From assembly GCF_900102495.1 (NCBI RefSeq), contig NZ_FMVQ01000006.1, positions 1-64,000 of the forward strand: a stretch of 64,000 nucleotides of DNA. Direction: 5' to 3'. Under the pieces are notes generated by a model, which saw only the letters and a list, made by a program, of their open reading frames with translations, ran no database searches and was not told the DNA's origin. Of this stretch, positions 43,129 to 54,200 are shown one piece after another. The position numbers were made by a program, and so were the translations under genes. The number at the start of each line of letters is the position of its first letter. Within the stretch, counting starts at the first letter, position 1. The DNA is from Nitrosospira sp. Nl5 (GTDB lineage Bacteria > Pseudomonadota > Gammaproteobacteria > Burkholderiales > Nitrosomonadaceae).

Positions 43129-43614
43129 CTACTTACTCAACAGCACCCTGGCTACCGCAGATCGAAATTGCGTGCCCGAATACTGGGCTATCTCTTTATA
43201 GAAAGTTGTTAAAAAATTACTATCCAGGGCATGAACGCCATTTTCCCCGTGGAAATTGCTCCGAAACGCCGCCGGAAATTTGGTTTTCAGCAACTCGGTA
43301 ACATGGGTAATTGCCTCATCTGAATCAGTATTGTTGTAGAGGATGGACCTGGGATCTGACGGCTGGTAGTACATTACTGACCCAATATTTATTTTTTCCG
43401 ATGGTTTCAACCCTTGGGGCTCAGTTTTAGCCCACCACAGTCTGGCGATGAGTTGTACCTGACCCTTTCGACCTTCTGGTGTTTTGAATGCCCAGATATA
43501 ATCTGGCGGGCACTGATTCATTTCCTCAAGTTTTTTACTTGTTGACACAAAACGTCCGACCATATCGTTCTCGATATCATTCTTATAGTCTTTCCAGTAG
43601 TAGAAAACATCCAT
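43129..43614 (-). CDS. hypothetical protein
   Basis: 161 aa beginning MDVFYYWKDYKNDIENDMVG. Alpha/beta composition with several Trp/Tyr; the pattern near GQVQLIARLWWAKTEP is reminiscent of EVE/PUA-like small domains but not convincing. No signal peptide. Stands alone in AT-rich DNA. Confidence 0.55.
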   Translation of the reverse strand: MDVFYYWKDYKNDIENDMVGRFVSTSKKLEEMNQCPPDYIWAFKTPEGRKGQVQLIARLWWAKTEPQGLKPSEKINIGSVMYYQPSDPRSILYNNTDSDEAITHVTELLKTKFPAAFRSNFHGENGVHALDSNFLTTFYKEIAQYSGTQFRSAVARVLLSK

Positions 43615-43755
43615 AGTTATCCCTTAAGTTTAAAATATCCTCTATTCTGATCGATTATGGACTCTCGATTACTGCCTCATCAATAGACAGCCGGATAAAG
43701 TTCGCGATACTCATGACTTAGGGGAGTTAACTGACCTCTCGCCGAGAATGTAAAG

Positions 43756-44085
43756 GTGAAGTCATTTTTTACAAAAACATTCGGTCGTGATGATGGTGCA
43801 GCTGTCGATGGGTTCTCCCGTATCTGCCGTCCATGTGCCCCATATCCCGTGAAACAAATGTGCGAGAGCATTCACGCCACATTCGCTCAACGCGGTTTTG
43901 CAACATTTGATAGCCATTTGACGGATGGCGGAAAGAATGAAATCACATTAAAGGTTCCGTTGTACCAGGAAAAATCCATTGTTCAGTTGGAAATGCAGTT
44001 GTACGTCACTGCTTCGCAAGGTGAAGTTGATTTACCCCACACTGCCAGACTCTTTATCGATGTGCCCGGCGGTTTTTTTACGTGA
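43756..44085 (+). CDS. hypothetical small protein
   Basis: 109 aa starting MKSFFTKTFGRDDGAAVDGF. Two Cys pairs early (RICRPCAPYPVKQMC). Second half is strand-rich. No family recognised. Ribosome site weak (AAAGGTGAAG). Confidence 0.45.
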   Translation: MKSFFTKTFGRDDGAAVDGFSRICRPCAPYPVKQMCESIHATFAQRGFATFDSHLTDGGKNEITLKVPLYQEKSIVQLEMQLYVTASQGEVDLPHTARLFIDVPGGFFT

Positions 44086-44278
44086 GAATCTGGAATACTC
44101 ACGCTGGCATCCGAACCTAAAATCTACGCTATGTTGGTAGCAGAACTTGGATTAATGGGAGTCATGGGAAGGCGTAAAACAAATCGTACATCTTAAAGTC
44201 ATTAGATTGAAAGAACTGCAAACCTGAAATATAAGATTTACAGTTCTCATTATTTAGTTTTCAGGGTTGAGCTTCATT

Positions 44279-44410
44279 TTAAGATTGTCGGCACCAGCGC
44301 AGCCCTGCCAGATGCTGCTCGGCCGCCTTGACGAGTTCGCCTTTCTTGAGCTTCGTCTGCGTCTGCGCTACCTCCGGTGACACCGCCTCCGACACGATCC
44401 CGCTGACCCT
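44279..44410 (-). pseudogene. ParB-like protein C-terminal fragment
   Basis: The - strand reads SEAVSPEVAQTQTKLKKGEL followed by VKAAEQHLAGLRWCRQS and a stop, like the C-terminal helix of plasmid ParB-type proteins (LKKGEMA..AE..LAGT.WLP). Nothing upstream belongs to it. Confidence 0.3.
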
Positions 44411-44996
44411 AAAAAACCCTCGGTCTCAAGCCCCAAAAACGAGCCGGTGCTTATAGTACCGGAGGATCCCCTACATCTGGCGTTGGAGAAGGCGAAAGCC
44501 TCGATGACGGGCAAGGAGTGGGCACAGCACGTAATGAGGACCTCTCCCCCGATCCGAGCTCTTCCAATCCGACAGCACCGTCGGTGGAGACCAGATCTCC
44601 GACGGACGAGCAGAACGAGGAAGACGAGAGGATAGCCAATCTCAGGGGCCGCAGAAGTTACTAGGTCGGCACGAATCCCTCGTCGGTCTACGCCCGATAT
44701 CCCCAGGTTCCAACCCATCAACCTCGGACGGTCCAGCCCTGCTACGCCAGACCTAGTCGTAAAAGCCAACGAAGAAAGCCGAACGAGCATTCGAACACGT
44801 TCACGGATGGAACGCGTAGCACGGCATCCAAGGCGGGCATGGGAAGGCGCTATATTTACAAAACTTGAGGTTTAACCTGATGTGCGCGATATTTTCTCTA
44901 TCCACCTGTCGGACGACTGTCGGGCTCCTGTCGTGTTGCCCCTGCCGCTGACTCCCCATACTTCGCTGTATCTGTTTAAAACAATGAGGCTACGAA
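44411..44996. other. degenerate accessory DNA
   Basis: No confident gene. On the + strand a start-less frame to about 44663 codes an acidic Ser/Pro/Asp-rich stretch ending IANLRGRRSY, possibly a disordered tail of a lost gene. Presumed promoter of the next regulator near 44900-44990. Confidence 0.35.
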
Positions 44997-45692
44997 ATGA
45001 CTGCTCCCGAAAATACTCAGCAAACTCGCATGTTGACCCCTGCTGAACTGGGCATATGCATCAAGCTGTTCCGTGAAATTCGACAATGGTCGCAGGATCA
45101 ACTGGCCGAGATGTCGGGCCTCAACGTGCGAACGATTCAGCGAGTCGAACAAGGTTTGTCCGCCAGCCTCGACACTCACCGCGCCCTCGCTAGCGCGTTC
45201 GAGTTCGAGGATATCGATGCGCTCAATAAGCCGTTCACCATCCCATTCGAAGAAGAACTCAAGGCGGCGAAGGACAAGTTCGATAGGGAGCACGTCACCT
45301 TGACGGCGATCCAGTTGACCACGGGCAAGCAGTTTGCCAAGCTGGCGGAGACCTGCATGATGGATGTGTCGGAACCGGCCTTCGAGCTGATCCGCGAAGC
45401 GGACGTGGCCTTTGCCGCGCTTGTGGATTATTTCCGAGAGTACCGGGATTTTTACGATCTCTACACCGAAACGCGGAAATTTGAGGTGTACGACGAGATG
45501 CAATCCCACATCGACGCGCTCAAGAAGCTCGGAGTCTCTCTATGCTACGCCGAGCGCAAGATGCAGGTGAAACGGGGTTCGGGCCCAGAAAGCAAGCCAA
45601 TTTCGGTCACCGTGCTGTACGTGGTCGGCTTTCCACTGGGCAAGGAACCCGAACAGTTCGCGACGCCGAAGTCTGGTCGAATCCGCCTGTAG
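44997..45692 (+). CDS. XRE-family regulator with C-terminal helical domain
   Basis: 231 aa. Residues 15-75 are a Cro/C1 HTH (LGICIKLFREIRQWSQDQLA, then EMSGLNVRTIQRVEQG). The remaining 150 residues are helical and acidic with no known sensor domain (FREYRDFYDLYTETRKFEVY). Related proteins occur on mobile elements. The GC-rich codon use differs from the AT-rich neighbours. Confidence 0.8.
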   Translation: MTAPENTQQTRMLTPAELGICIKLFREIRQWSQDQLAEMSGLNVRTIQRVEQGLSASLDTHRALASAFEFEDIDALNKPFTIPFEEELKAAKDKFDREHVTLTAIQLTTGKQFAKLAETCMMDVSEPAFELIREADVAFAALVDYFREYRDFYDLYTETRKFEVYDEMQSHIDALKKLGVSLCYAERKMQVKRGSGPESKPISVTVLYVVGFPLGKEPEQFATPKSGRIRL

Positions 45693-45795
45693 GGCGAAGA
45701 ACGCAAGGGCGCCGTTCAGTCAAAATATTAAATGTCACGAGAAAGAGTCACTCCACATCAACCGCTCAAGCCATTGCTAAATTTGGAGCCAAGTC

Positions 45796-46101
45796 ATGTT
45801 GAACAATCTTTATGGTAAATGGAAAAGCCGCACCAGATATCCATCTTATGCTGATATGCCAACACCATTGGTTTCTTTTTTTGCTGCCTGTGGATTTTTG
45901 GTATCCGGATTTGACGCATATGTACTGGCAGGAACAATGCCCCTCTATTTGGAAGAGGCTAACAGTATTCCTCTAGGCTCGTGGGGCTTGAAGGGATGGC
46001 TGTTAACTGTATTACTAGCTTTGCTCGGTTTAAGAATGTGGTTTTTTGGTTCACTTGCCCTGCGATGCAACAGCATTCTTCGTGACAGGCTATTCAAATA
46101 G
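45796..46101 (+). CDS. small membrane protein
   Basis: 101 aa, with two probable membrane spans: LVSFFAACGFLVSGFDAYVL and GWLLTVLLALLGLRMWFFG. No family recognised. Ends RCNSILRDRLFK. Start supported by CCAAGT only weakly. Confidence 0.5.
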   Translation: MLNNLYGKWKSRTRYPSYADMPTPLVSFFAACGFLVSGFDAYVLAGTMPLYLEEANSIPLGSWGLKGWLLTVLLALLGLRMWFFGSLALRCNSILRDRLFK

Positions 46102-46386
46102 TATCGAAGATTCCAGATGAGCGTATTAGTTGGACCAGAAGAAATCACCTTGTCTGGATGTTGCCCTTGATCCGCAAACTTGTGGATTACTGGGAGATTT
46201 ACGGATAAAAAAGAATTTTCCTGCTTAAGGATAAATTGGAAGAGGCGTCCATTTTCAAAGGAAAGGGTACTTACCTTTTTGCCTTAGTAGCTTCATAGAT
46301 CGGCCAGCGTTACCCGAGTATAAATAAACAATAGCTTCCTTACCGTAGCTATTGTTTTATTTGTGCCCACGGTCGTTCATCTCTCC

Positions 46387-46602
46387 TCACAAGCCCGAGC
46401 ATGCCCTTGACATTACGCGCTCGGCGATCCATGGAATGGACGAAGCGTGTCCCTCACGAACGTGGTTGAGGGCTGCCTAGAGTTGCAGTCTGTTTGTATC
46501 CTTGCCTGATGCTTTATCGGTGAATACCTCATTCAGGCGAACACCGTCGAGCTGGCGCTCGGCGTTCTGGTCAAGTGAACCCGCCCGAATGTATCCGATT
46601 CT
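46387..46602 (-). pseudogene. Tn3-type resolvase/invertase remnant
   Basis: The - strand reads IGYIRAGSLDQNAERQLDGV, RLNEVFTDKASGKDTNR, an internal stop, then AALNHVREGHA. This is the N-terminal serine recombinase domain (canonical YxRVSSxDQNxERQL), including Ser of SLDQ at the nucleophile region, broken by a stop and ending early. Confidence 0.7.
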
Positions 46603-47139
46603 TTGATCGGATCATTGCTCTCTTCCATCCATAAATGTCAGGTTAGATTCTGTGACCTTCGGTACCGGCTGTCGATTAATATCATTCTTAATGCTAAATT
46701 GACATTAAAAGAGGGGAAAGTGTCAGGCGTGTTCTGTCCGGTTACGGTGTAGCGCAAAATGACACTAACCTGTCCCTCAGTAGTCGCCTTAGCTTAGAGG
46801 AATAAAATACGGAACCACTTGTGGCAAATACCAAGACCTAAGCCATATGCTGTGTTGCAATATTGGGAATGTGACTGGGAATGAGAACTTCATACGTCGA
46901 CTAAGCAAGCACTGACTGCTAGAGCGGGAGGGAGCGAGTGCGGCCCGAAGCAAAGCGCAGCTTTTGAGCTTTGGGCCGAATTTGTGGGTTTGCCAATTTT
47001 AGGGTTTGCTTTCGATTGTCCCCAAGCAAGGGATTAATGTTGTCGATTATTTTTATATTTGCGTGAGCACTTCGCAGCTTTCATACCGCTATCACAGCGC
47101 CAGCCAGGAACTTGACTAGAGATTCTCCCCTGTCCACCT
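46603..47139. other. gene-free stretch
   Basis: No coding frame seen. Inverted phrases TGTCAGGTTAG (about 46637) and CTAACCTGTCC (about 46768) bracket about 140 bp and may belong to the decayed transposon. Confidence 0.4.
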
Positions 47140-47634
47140 TCAAGGCCGAGGATTAGCCAGTCTAGAAAGACGTTTGGCATCTTGCGGGTCTTGTGAGGAG
47201 AACTGAAACCAGTCCGTTCTGGATCTCCGCATGTTTGTAAAGTCTCGTTCCCGTACTTCCGGGGTTTTTAGCGCATTGAGTTTGTCATACGCTTCCCGCG
47301 AAGCATCTACAATAGGCTTCCATTCTTTTATGGCTCGTGGAACGATGGTAAAACCAGAAACATTTAAAAAGACTTCGTTATTTTTTGGAAACTTGATATT
47401 GGGAAGGCTTTCCCATCCGATGGACCAGCAAATGGGCTCATTATTCAATACTTTCCCTCCATTCGATTCCATCTTCGCAACAAACCAGGGAAGTTCGCAG
47501 ACATCGCTATGCGTATTGGTAAGGTAGAAATAATTGGGTTTAACGTCGCCTTCATTGACAAACAGCGCATACCAAATATTGGTCGCATAGGCCGGGCCGC
47601 ATAGCAGGGTTGACACGAGTAGAAGATATTTCAT
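47140..47634 (-). CDS. secreted hypothetical protein downstream of the RHS gene
   Basis: 164 aa with a Sec signal (KYLLLVSTLLCGPAYA). The mature part has two or three Cys, Trp-rich strands and a basic tail (RRSRTDWFQFSSQDPQDAKR). No known family. It is the next - strand gene after the RHS toxin gene (620 bp downstream). A periplasmic immunity role is possible but not shown. Confidence 0.6.
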   Translation of the reverse strand: MKYLLLVSTLLCGPAYATNIWYALFVNEGDVKPNYFYLTNTHSDVCELPWFVAKMESNGGKVLNNEPICWSIGWESLPNIKFPKNNEVFLNVSGFTIVPRAIKEWKPIVDASREAYDKLNALKTPEVRERDFTNMRRSRTDWFQFSSQDPQDAKRLSRLANPRP

Positions 47635-48255
47635 GATAATCTCTTAAGTCTTCATACGGCTGGAAAGAATGGCTCAAATCAGCCCTTTGCAACGGCGCGT
47701 TTACCGAGATTTATTCTTCCCGGCCACAACCGCAGCATGCAATTTTACGCGGAACAGACGGTCAGAACAATTCGGAATTCAGAACCAATCGACTCTGACC
47801 CCTGATCTTATGCCCGCCCCGCATTAGTAGAGTCACGTCACTCGTGGTTCCAGGGCGCATCATGCATAAAAAGCAGAAGACGCTGCCGTCGCAGTGCACC
47901 ATGCCTTCCGCTTCGATTGCAGCCTCGTACAGCACTATGCGGATAGTTTCCCGAAACCTATTTTCAACAATCGGCGGCTACCAAAGTTCGCGGCTCACAA
48001 TGCGAATACCGACGGACACCCACTGCTGTTGCTCTTTTTCTATTGTCGAGCCGAAGGGCAGCGAAGATGTGGAAGACCAGTTTTCCGCTGGGAGAACTGG
48101 TATCGATAGGATCCTGCACGGACTTAAGGCCTATTCACGGGTCCTGAAATGGTTCGATCGTCTCGATGAGTTGTTTCATGGAACGGGCAAGCCTATCAGG
48201 TTTCCAGACTACCCGCGCATCTCCCTTGCGCATGAAGGCGAGGGGAACTGAAGAA
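47635..48255. other. degenerate region between secreted protein and RHS genes
   Basis: Contains a third REP-like motif (47785-47806) and a split + strand frame. 47894-48109 has HHAFRFDCSLVQHYADSFPK; after an apparent shift near 48050, IDRILHGLKAYSRVLKWFDR runs to a stop at 48251. It looks like one broken gene, not recognised. Confidence 0.4.
47785..47806 (+). repeat. REP-like motif, third copy
   Basis: CCAATCGACTCTGACCCCTG+AT, related to 73-95. Confidence 0.5.
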
Positions 48256-51200
48256 TCATCTGAATAGGGGGTTCAGTAACTGTTCCATTTCCAGCCTGAA
48301 CGTCCCCCCAAAATCTTGCGATGTCAAAAAAACCTCCGCTCCGGAATCCATGTGCCCCCGCACAGCCCCTGCGTTGTAACCCGGAGTCCATCCCCATGGC
48401 CTGTCTATTGTGTAGGTGCCGAAATTGTTTCGAACATACTGGACGTTTCCCGGGTATCTTCCAAGAACAAGCGTTTTGCCGGCCGAACCAAGATCGTTGC
48501 CGAGCGCGTGGCCCTGGGACATGGTAAGGCGAGGTGTTACGGTTGATTCGATTGCTGCTGGCCTCATCCTTGCGCCCCAAGCCATATCAACTCCTATCGT
48601 CTCCTCAACTCCTAATGTCGCCGCCCTGACCAGTTCCGCCTCTTCGAGCGCCACAGTACGTGTCAGAACACTCTTACCCTGGCCTCCAGGAGTAAACATA
48701 AGAAGAAGAGGTGCGGTTCTGTAGAACATATCCTCACGCTCAGCGGCATGTATCCGGGGAGCCAGCGTGGGGATCTGCTTGGCAAGTAACTCTCTATTTG
48801 TACTTCTTTTGGGGAACCGAAATCCTCCAGCGGAAGAGGCAGCCTCACCTGTATTTTCAGTCTCTATCTGTTCAGGTGGCGTGGGAAGCCAGTATTGGGT
48901 TGGCTGAGGATGTTCGCGTACAAGTGAGATCATCTGTCTAGTGCCGGGTTGCGATGCCATTGCTCCTCTATCAGGAGGGTCGGATGAAGGAGCATCTATT
49001 ATTTCGTAACAGGCTTGCTCTCCACCCGTACAGCCAACCTCAACCATTTCCAATCCCATCGGGTCAGTACTACTCGCTACCCGCCCCTTTACGTAGGCAT
49101 ACGGGTTCAAATCACTTCCGAATCCATGGACGGTTCGCGGATCGGCACTCATGAACCTGCCAAGATTAGCTTGATAGTACCTCGCTCCAAAATACGTCAC
49201 GCCTACCTCAATGTCTTCCTCCTTTCCAGTAAATTTGTAAGGTTCCCGAAACCCTTTCCATATCGATGGCCGATAGTCGTTTTCAACAGCTCCATAAGGC
49301 TGGTAGGTTGTCAGTTCCACTAGCTTGCTCGAAGCATGGTTAATAGCGATGGAACTTGAACCGAGATGATCTCCAATGATTAGGTGCATGCCAACACGTG
49401 AATCGGGTCCTTGATGAGGAACTGTATCATCATCCCAAAATGCGTGGCCTATCCCTCCCATATACACATGAACGTTCTCCGGCTTTACCTGATAATTTCC
49501 ATCAATAGAATTAAACGCTGCGCGATCAATACGGAAGGTGTCAAATATTTTCAGGCTGTGTGTAGTCAAACCCGGCGCGTCAGTAGCACTTTTTATGACC
49601 CTCGACTCAAGCGAATAGCTGTAGCTTATATCCCAAGTGGGTTTTCCGAATGAAGGCCCAGCTGGTGAATCCGCTACGGGAAGCTTGTTCCCATCAAAAT
49701 CCCAACGGCGAGCACGTACCAACTGGCCAACCTCATTCCAGTCATAGAGAAACCACTGAGCACACTTATTACCTTCTCCGCCCAAACACTTACCTGGACG
49801 CTCTATTTTCAATTCAGACAAATTCCCTGTCGGGTCGTAACGTACATTAAGGCCCTCACCCGTCCGAAGCTGATTAGGTCCATCTTGGGCAGTGCCGTAG
49901 CCTAATCCAGTTCCCAATGACCGATCAAAACGGGCCTTAAGATCGTCTTCCCATCCTGTGATATTGCCCATTCCATCATATTGAAATGTCTGCTGGCCTA
50001 TGCGGCTTGACAATTCGCGCTGAGGAATGGGCCTACGATCATTTGCTTTGGTTTCCGCCTCGAATGGCGATTGCCAGGGACTACTTGCCCCATCCCAGTT
50101 TATATTGCTGCTGTCCCTGTAACTATAATCGATGCTTGTGAGACGATAGTGATCATCGTATTTCATGTTACGCCGAAGTACTGGCTTTGCATTTGAGGGT
50201 AATCCTTGAAACGAAAAACGGTGACTTTCGTCCAATATTGAAAGGGGATTGCCGGCATCATCATAGGAATAACGATAATCAAAGTGACCAATGGAAGCCC
50301 ACTTCTCAAAGAAGGAACCCGAAAAAGGGGAAAGCGGGTTGGATAACTTATGCCTGCTGAGGCGACGCCATTCATCATAGGCAAAAGTTTGCGTTGTTCC
50401 AGTTTTGTCGCCGTAGATAATACGAGTGGGTGCCGCCTCTACGTCGTACGACATTTCCTTAACGATGGTTCCATAAGAGCTATCGATTCCTAGTAGTCGC
50501 CGATTTGGCAGATAAGAATAACGCTCTTCACTAGTCCCATTCATAAGGAAATCTTCTATATCTACGCCAGTTGTCCGCCGAGCTAACTGATCATCGAGCT
50601 CATAATCCATCCGGGAGATAAACCAATGGGGAGCGTAAGGTGAATTTGAATTTATTCCTTCCGGGTTAGCAATCTGCCGCGATATACGGCGAACTCTATC
50701 ACGGGCATCATAGTTAAAGCGTGTATGGCTACCGCGATCGCGAACAGCGACGAGATTGCCCAAAGCGTAATTGGGATTATCATTGAAGCCAACCTCTGGG
50801 CTGACTTGGCCGGTCTCATACGTATCATACTGGTAGAAAGCTTCGAGACCAGCGCCGGTACCTAAATTCGGTACCGTATATGCCACGTGGGATGGAAGAC
50901 AGGGAGAATAGTCTTTTCCCCTAACGCGCCCTAAACCGTCGTAATAGAGGTTGACGCCGCAACCACGGGCATCACTTGTTCCAACGAGCCGCCCAGCGCC
51001 GTCCCAAACGTATCGCCAGTTATTCCCGGTATTAGGCTCCATATTAAGCACGAGCCGCCCTAAAGTATCGTATCTCATCGTCCGCTGGTAGGTGCCCCCA
51101 GCATGAATGCGGGAAATGGCCTTTGGCTCGCCGGCGGGTGAATACTCTACCTCGGTGATTACGTTCTCTAGGTGAGGGTATTCAACATGTGCGAGATTTC

Positions 51201-54200
51201 TTTTCGTGCGACCAAAACCATCTATTTCACTACGCGCAAACGCGCTTCCGTGAGGTCCCGCTTTAAGTTGTTCAGCATCCCGAGTCTCAGTCGCAAGAGG
51301 AAAATATGCCTTACGTAACAGTTCGTGCGAGGTGGCACCCCCTGCCTTCCAAAGGGATACCGCTCTCCCAAAGTCATCGTAGCGATGCTCAAATGATACG
51401 TTTTCTTGTGGGACTTGAGGGGAAATTGCTTGCGTGGCAACGCGAGTAGGATCACCAAAAAACAACCATGAACGGCGAGTATTAATTACCTTGTCGGCAG
51501 CGTTCCGCTGCTCCCAGCCACTAAGTGACCATTTGTCGCCTGCTTCAAGATCAAAATTAAGAACTGGTCGATGCAGCCCGTTCAAAACCATGACGGATCG
51601 AGTTTCAATACTTGGGCCCACCATCCTGCGAATATCAACATAATTCAACGAACCGAAATTCAAAGGACTAGAGTCCTTGTAAGTAATAGTAGCGCTAAGC
51701 AGTGGCTCTGTGTCTAATGCCGCATCAGGGTTTGGCAAGAAGATTTGAAGAGGCCGGCCGAATGGATCCAGAGTAATCTCCTGGAAGTGGTGGTTCGGCG
51801 CAATTGACTTAACAACCTGCTGGAAGCCCCGATCAAAAATATTCTGTGTTACGAGGCTCTGCCCACCGCATCCGTTATTAAAGCGACTGGTTTTGCGGGG
51901 CAGGTGCCTGTAAAAATCATCATATTCATAGGTTGTACAACTGAGCGGTCGATTGTCTGTCGATACGCCCCCCACGATGAAGATAATGTTACCCGAGATG
52001 TCATAATCCAGCTGGGTAAGCATATGCCAACCTTGTTTTAGTGATTGACCTGGTGCATCTTTGGCAAAAAGCGCTCCCGGTTTCGCATGACTGCGTTGAA
52101 GGAAATTTGCCTCTTCGAGCCAGCCCTCAACAGACACAATGTCGCCAGACCCGTTGTAGTTATAACGCATTTTTCGCAGGGGGAAGGACGGTGCCTTAGG
52201 ATCCCAAACCGTTATGAACTCTGGTCGACACTGCCAATTAGCGTTACATGGCATGACGCCCGTATAATCGGGGCGAGAGGGACCATCCGGGGTTGACGAA
52301 TCTTGCCCAGAAAACAACGTAATGGAAACTGGGTCTGCTTCAGCACCGGCCCTGCTATCCTCATCAATGATCGAGCCGTCATTCGTAATCTTTCTGACGT
52401 TCCCAAGGTCGTCATATTCAACGGAACTACGCAAGTGTTTTCGTATATTGGGCTGGCGCCATGGGTTTTCCTTTTTATCTCCACCTGCCAACTGCCGCGA
52501 TTGCTCGCCATCGTGAAAGGCTGGCTGAGCATCGTCATAGAGATAAGTATGGGTTTGAGCAGGATATGAGAATGTTACCCGTCGGTCCCGATCCGACTTC
52601 TGGAAAAGAAAGTGAGTGTTGTAGTCGAACATCTTCGTCCAAAGGAGCTTTGTTTCTTTTACATGCGGTATACCGGTTGCCTTACTCCAGTCATCTAGCA
52701 CAAACCCTTCGAACCATAGGTCTAAACTGCCTCGATCGATTCGAATGGGGCGGCCGGAAAGAGACTTATGGTCATCATCATCGCTGCCCTTAGGGCATAA
52801 CGGAGCTTCCGCATCTCCTTCCCCCCTTCCGTGGTTGTTCTGACATGGGCCAAACCAATAGGTCGTAGTCGTTACTGCTTTTTCATCCCCTTGTTGCACT
52901 CCAACTCGCCGAAAACCCACGAAACTTTGGGACCAGCGATCATATGCAGGATCCCTATAGAAATATTGGGTGACATATCTGAACAAGAACGGTCTTTCCA
53001 TCCTTTTCACGTTTTCTACGCCGGCACTATACGTGTCCCTGGTAACAACTTTTGTAACTACATTCGCGACAACTGGGGAGTGGTACTCCCATGCCGCCTT
53101 GGTGCCCCTTGCAACCAAGTCGAGTTGTTGGATAGTATGGTATTGGATGTCTGTTGTTGCCCCATAGCCATTATGAACGCGTATCAGCAGGCCAGGACGG
53201 GGAGCATCTCCTCTATCATGGTTTGAGGTCCAAGGGTCGCTGGTATTGGCAGTCACGAATGAACCTACATATGCGCCGCTCGGCGTTAGAACAACCAGAT
53301 CATCTATACCATCGGCGGTCATGTCGGCGAACGTTAACCTATATCCGTTCGGGCCATACTTACCCATCTCAAAGGTTCCGGTCAGCTCGTCTATAACTAC
53401 CCCAGCCAAACAATTTTTTGTTACACAAGCAAACGTCCGCCCGTCTTGATTAACCCATAGAAATACGTTTCCTGTGTCCTTATCAAATTCCACAATGTCT
53501 GCAAGGCCATCGCCAGTTACATCACGGAAATAAAGTTCCCGATCTATTTTTGTATCTGTTGGTGAACCGTGAAACTCGATCGCATAAGCGGTAGTAAAGT
53601 TTCTATCATCTACTATCAGGCACGGCCAAGGCTGCATCGTATCTTCGCACCCAAAATTGCCTTTACCATTACCTGGGCGAACGTGAGGGACGCTGTTGGC
53701 TGGGTTATAAGTAACCAGATCTATCAATCCATCGCCGTTAATGTCAACATAAAAAAAATGTGTAGGAAATTCACATCTAATATAGCCTTCCGGAACCCCC
53801 AAATCTGGAATGTCCTCCTCACGAGGAACAAGTAAGTTATCTACGCAAAAGAATGGTTTTCGCCAAGGGATAGCAGTTGGAGCCAAGCTGGAGACGGAAT
53901 TATACAAATCGACAGCGAAAGGAATTTGAGCAGGACCTGATCCACCCCCCGGCAAAGGGACATTTTTTGCGTACCGTTGGGTAAATGAAACAGAGGCTCT
54001 TTCCAAGTCAGCCCCTCGCTCGCCGGTTCTGCTAAGTCGGTCAGTCAATCCATCTCCATCAATGTCCACGTACCAGCGAGGGGGGCTTGCGCCGTATTGA
54101 ACCGCATCAGACGTGAAATCTGGATCGCTAAGCGAAAGCTTTGCCCAATCTAAGTCGTGAACTTTCTCCCACTTCCAGCGAGGATAGAATTGCGATTCCA

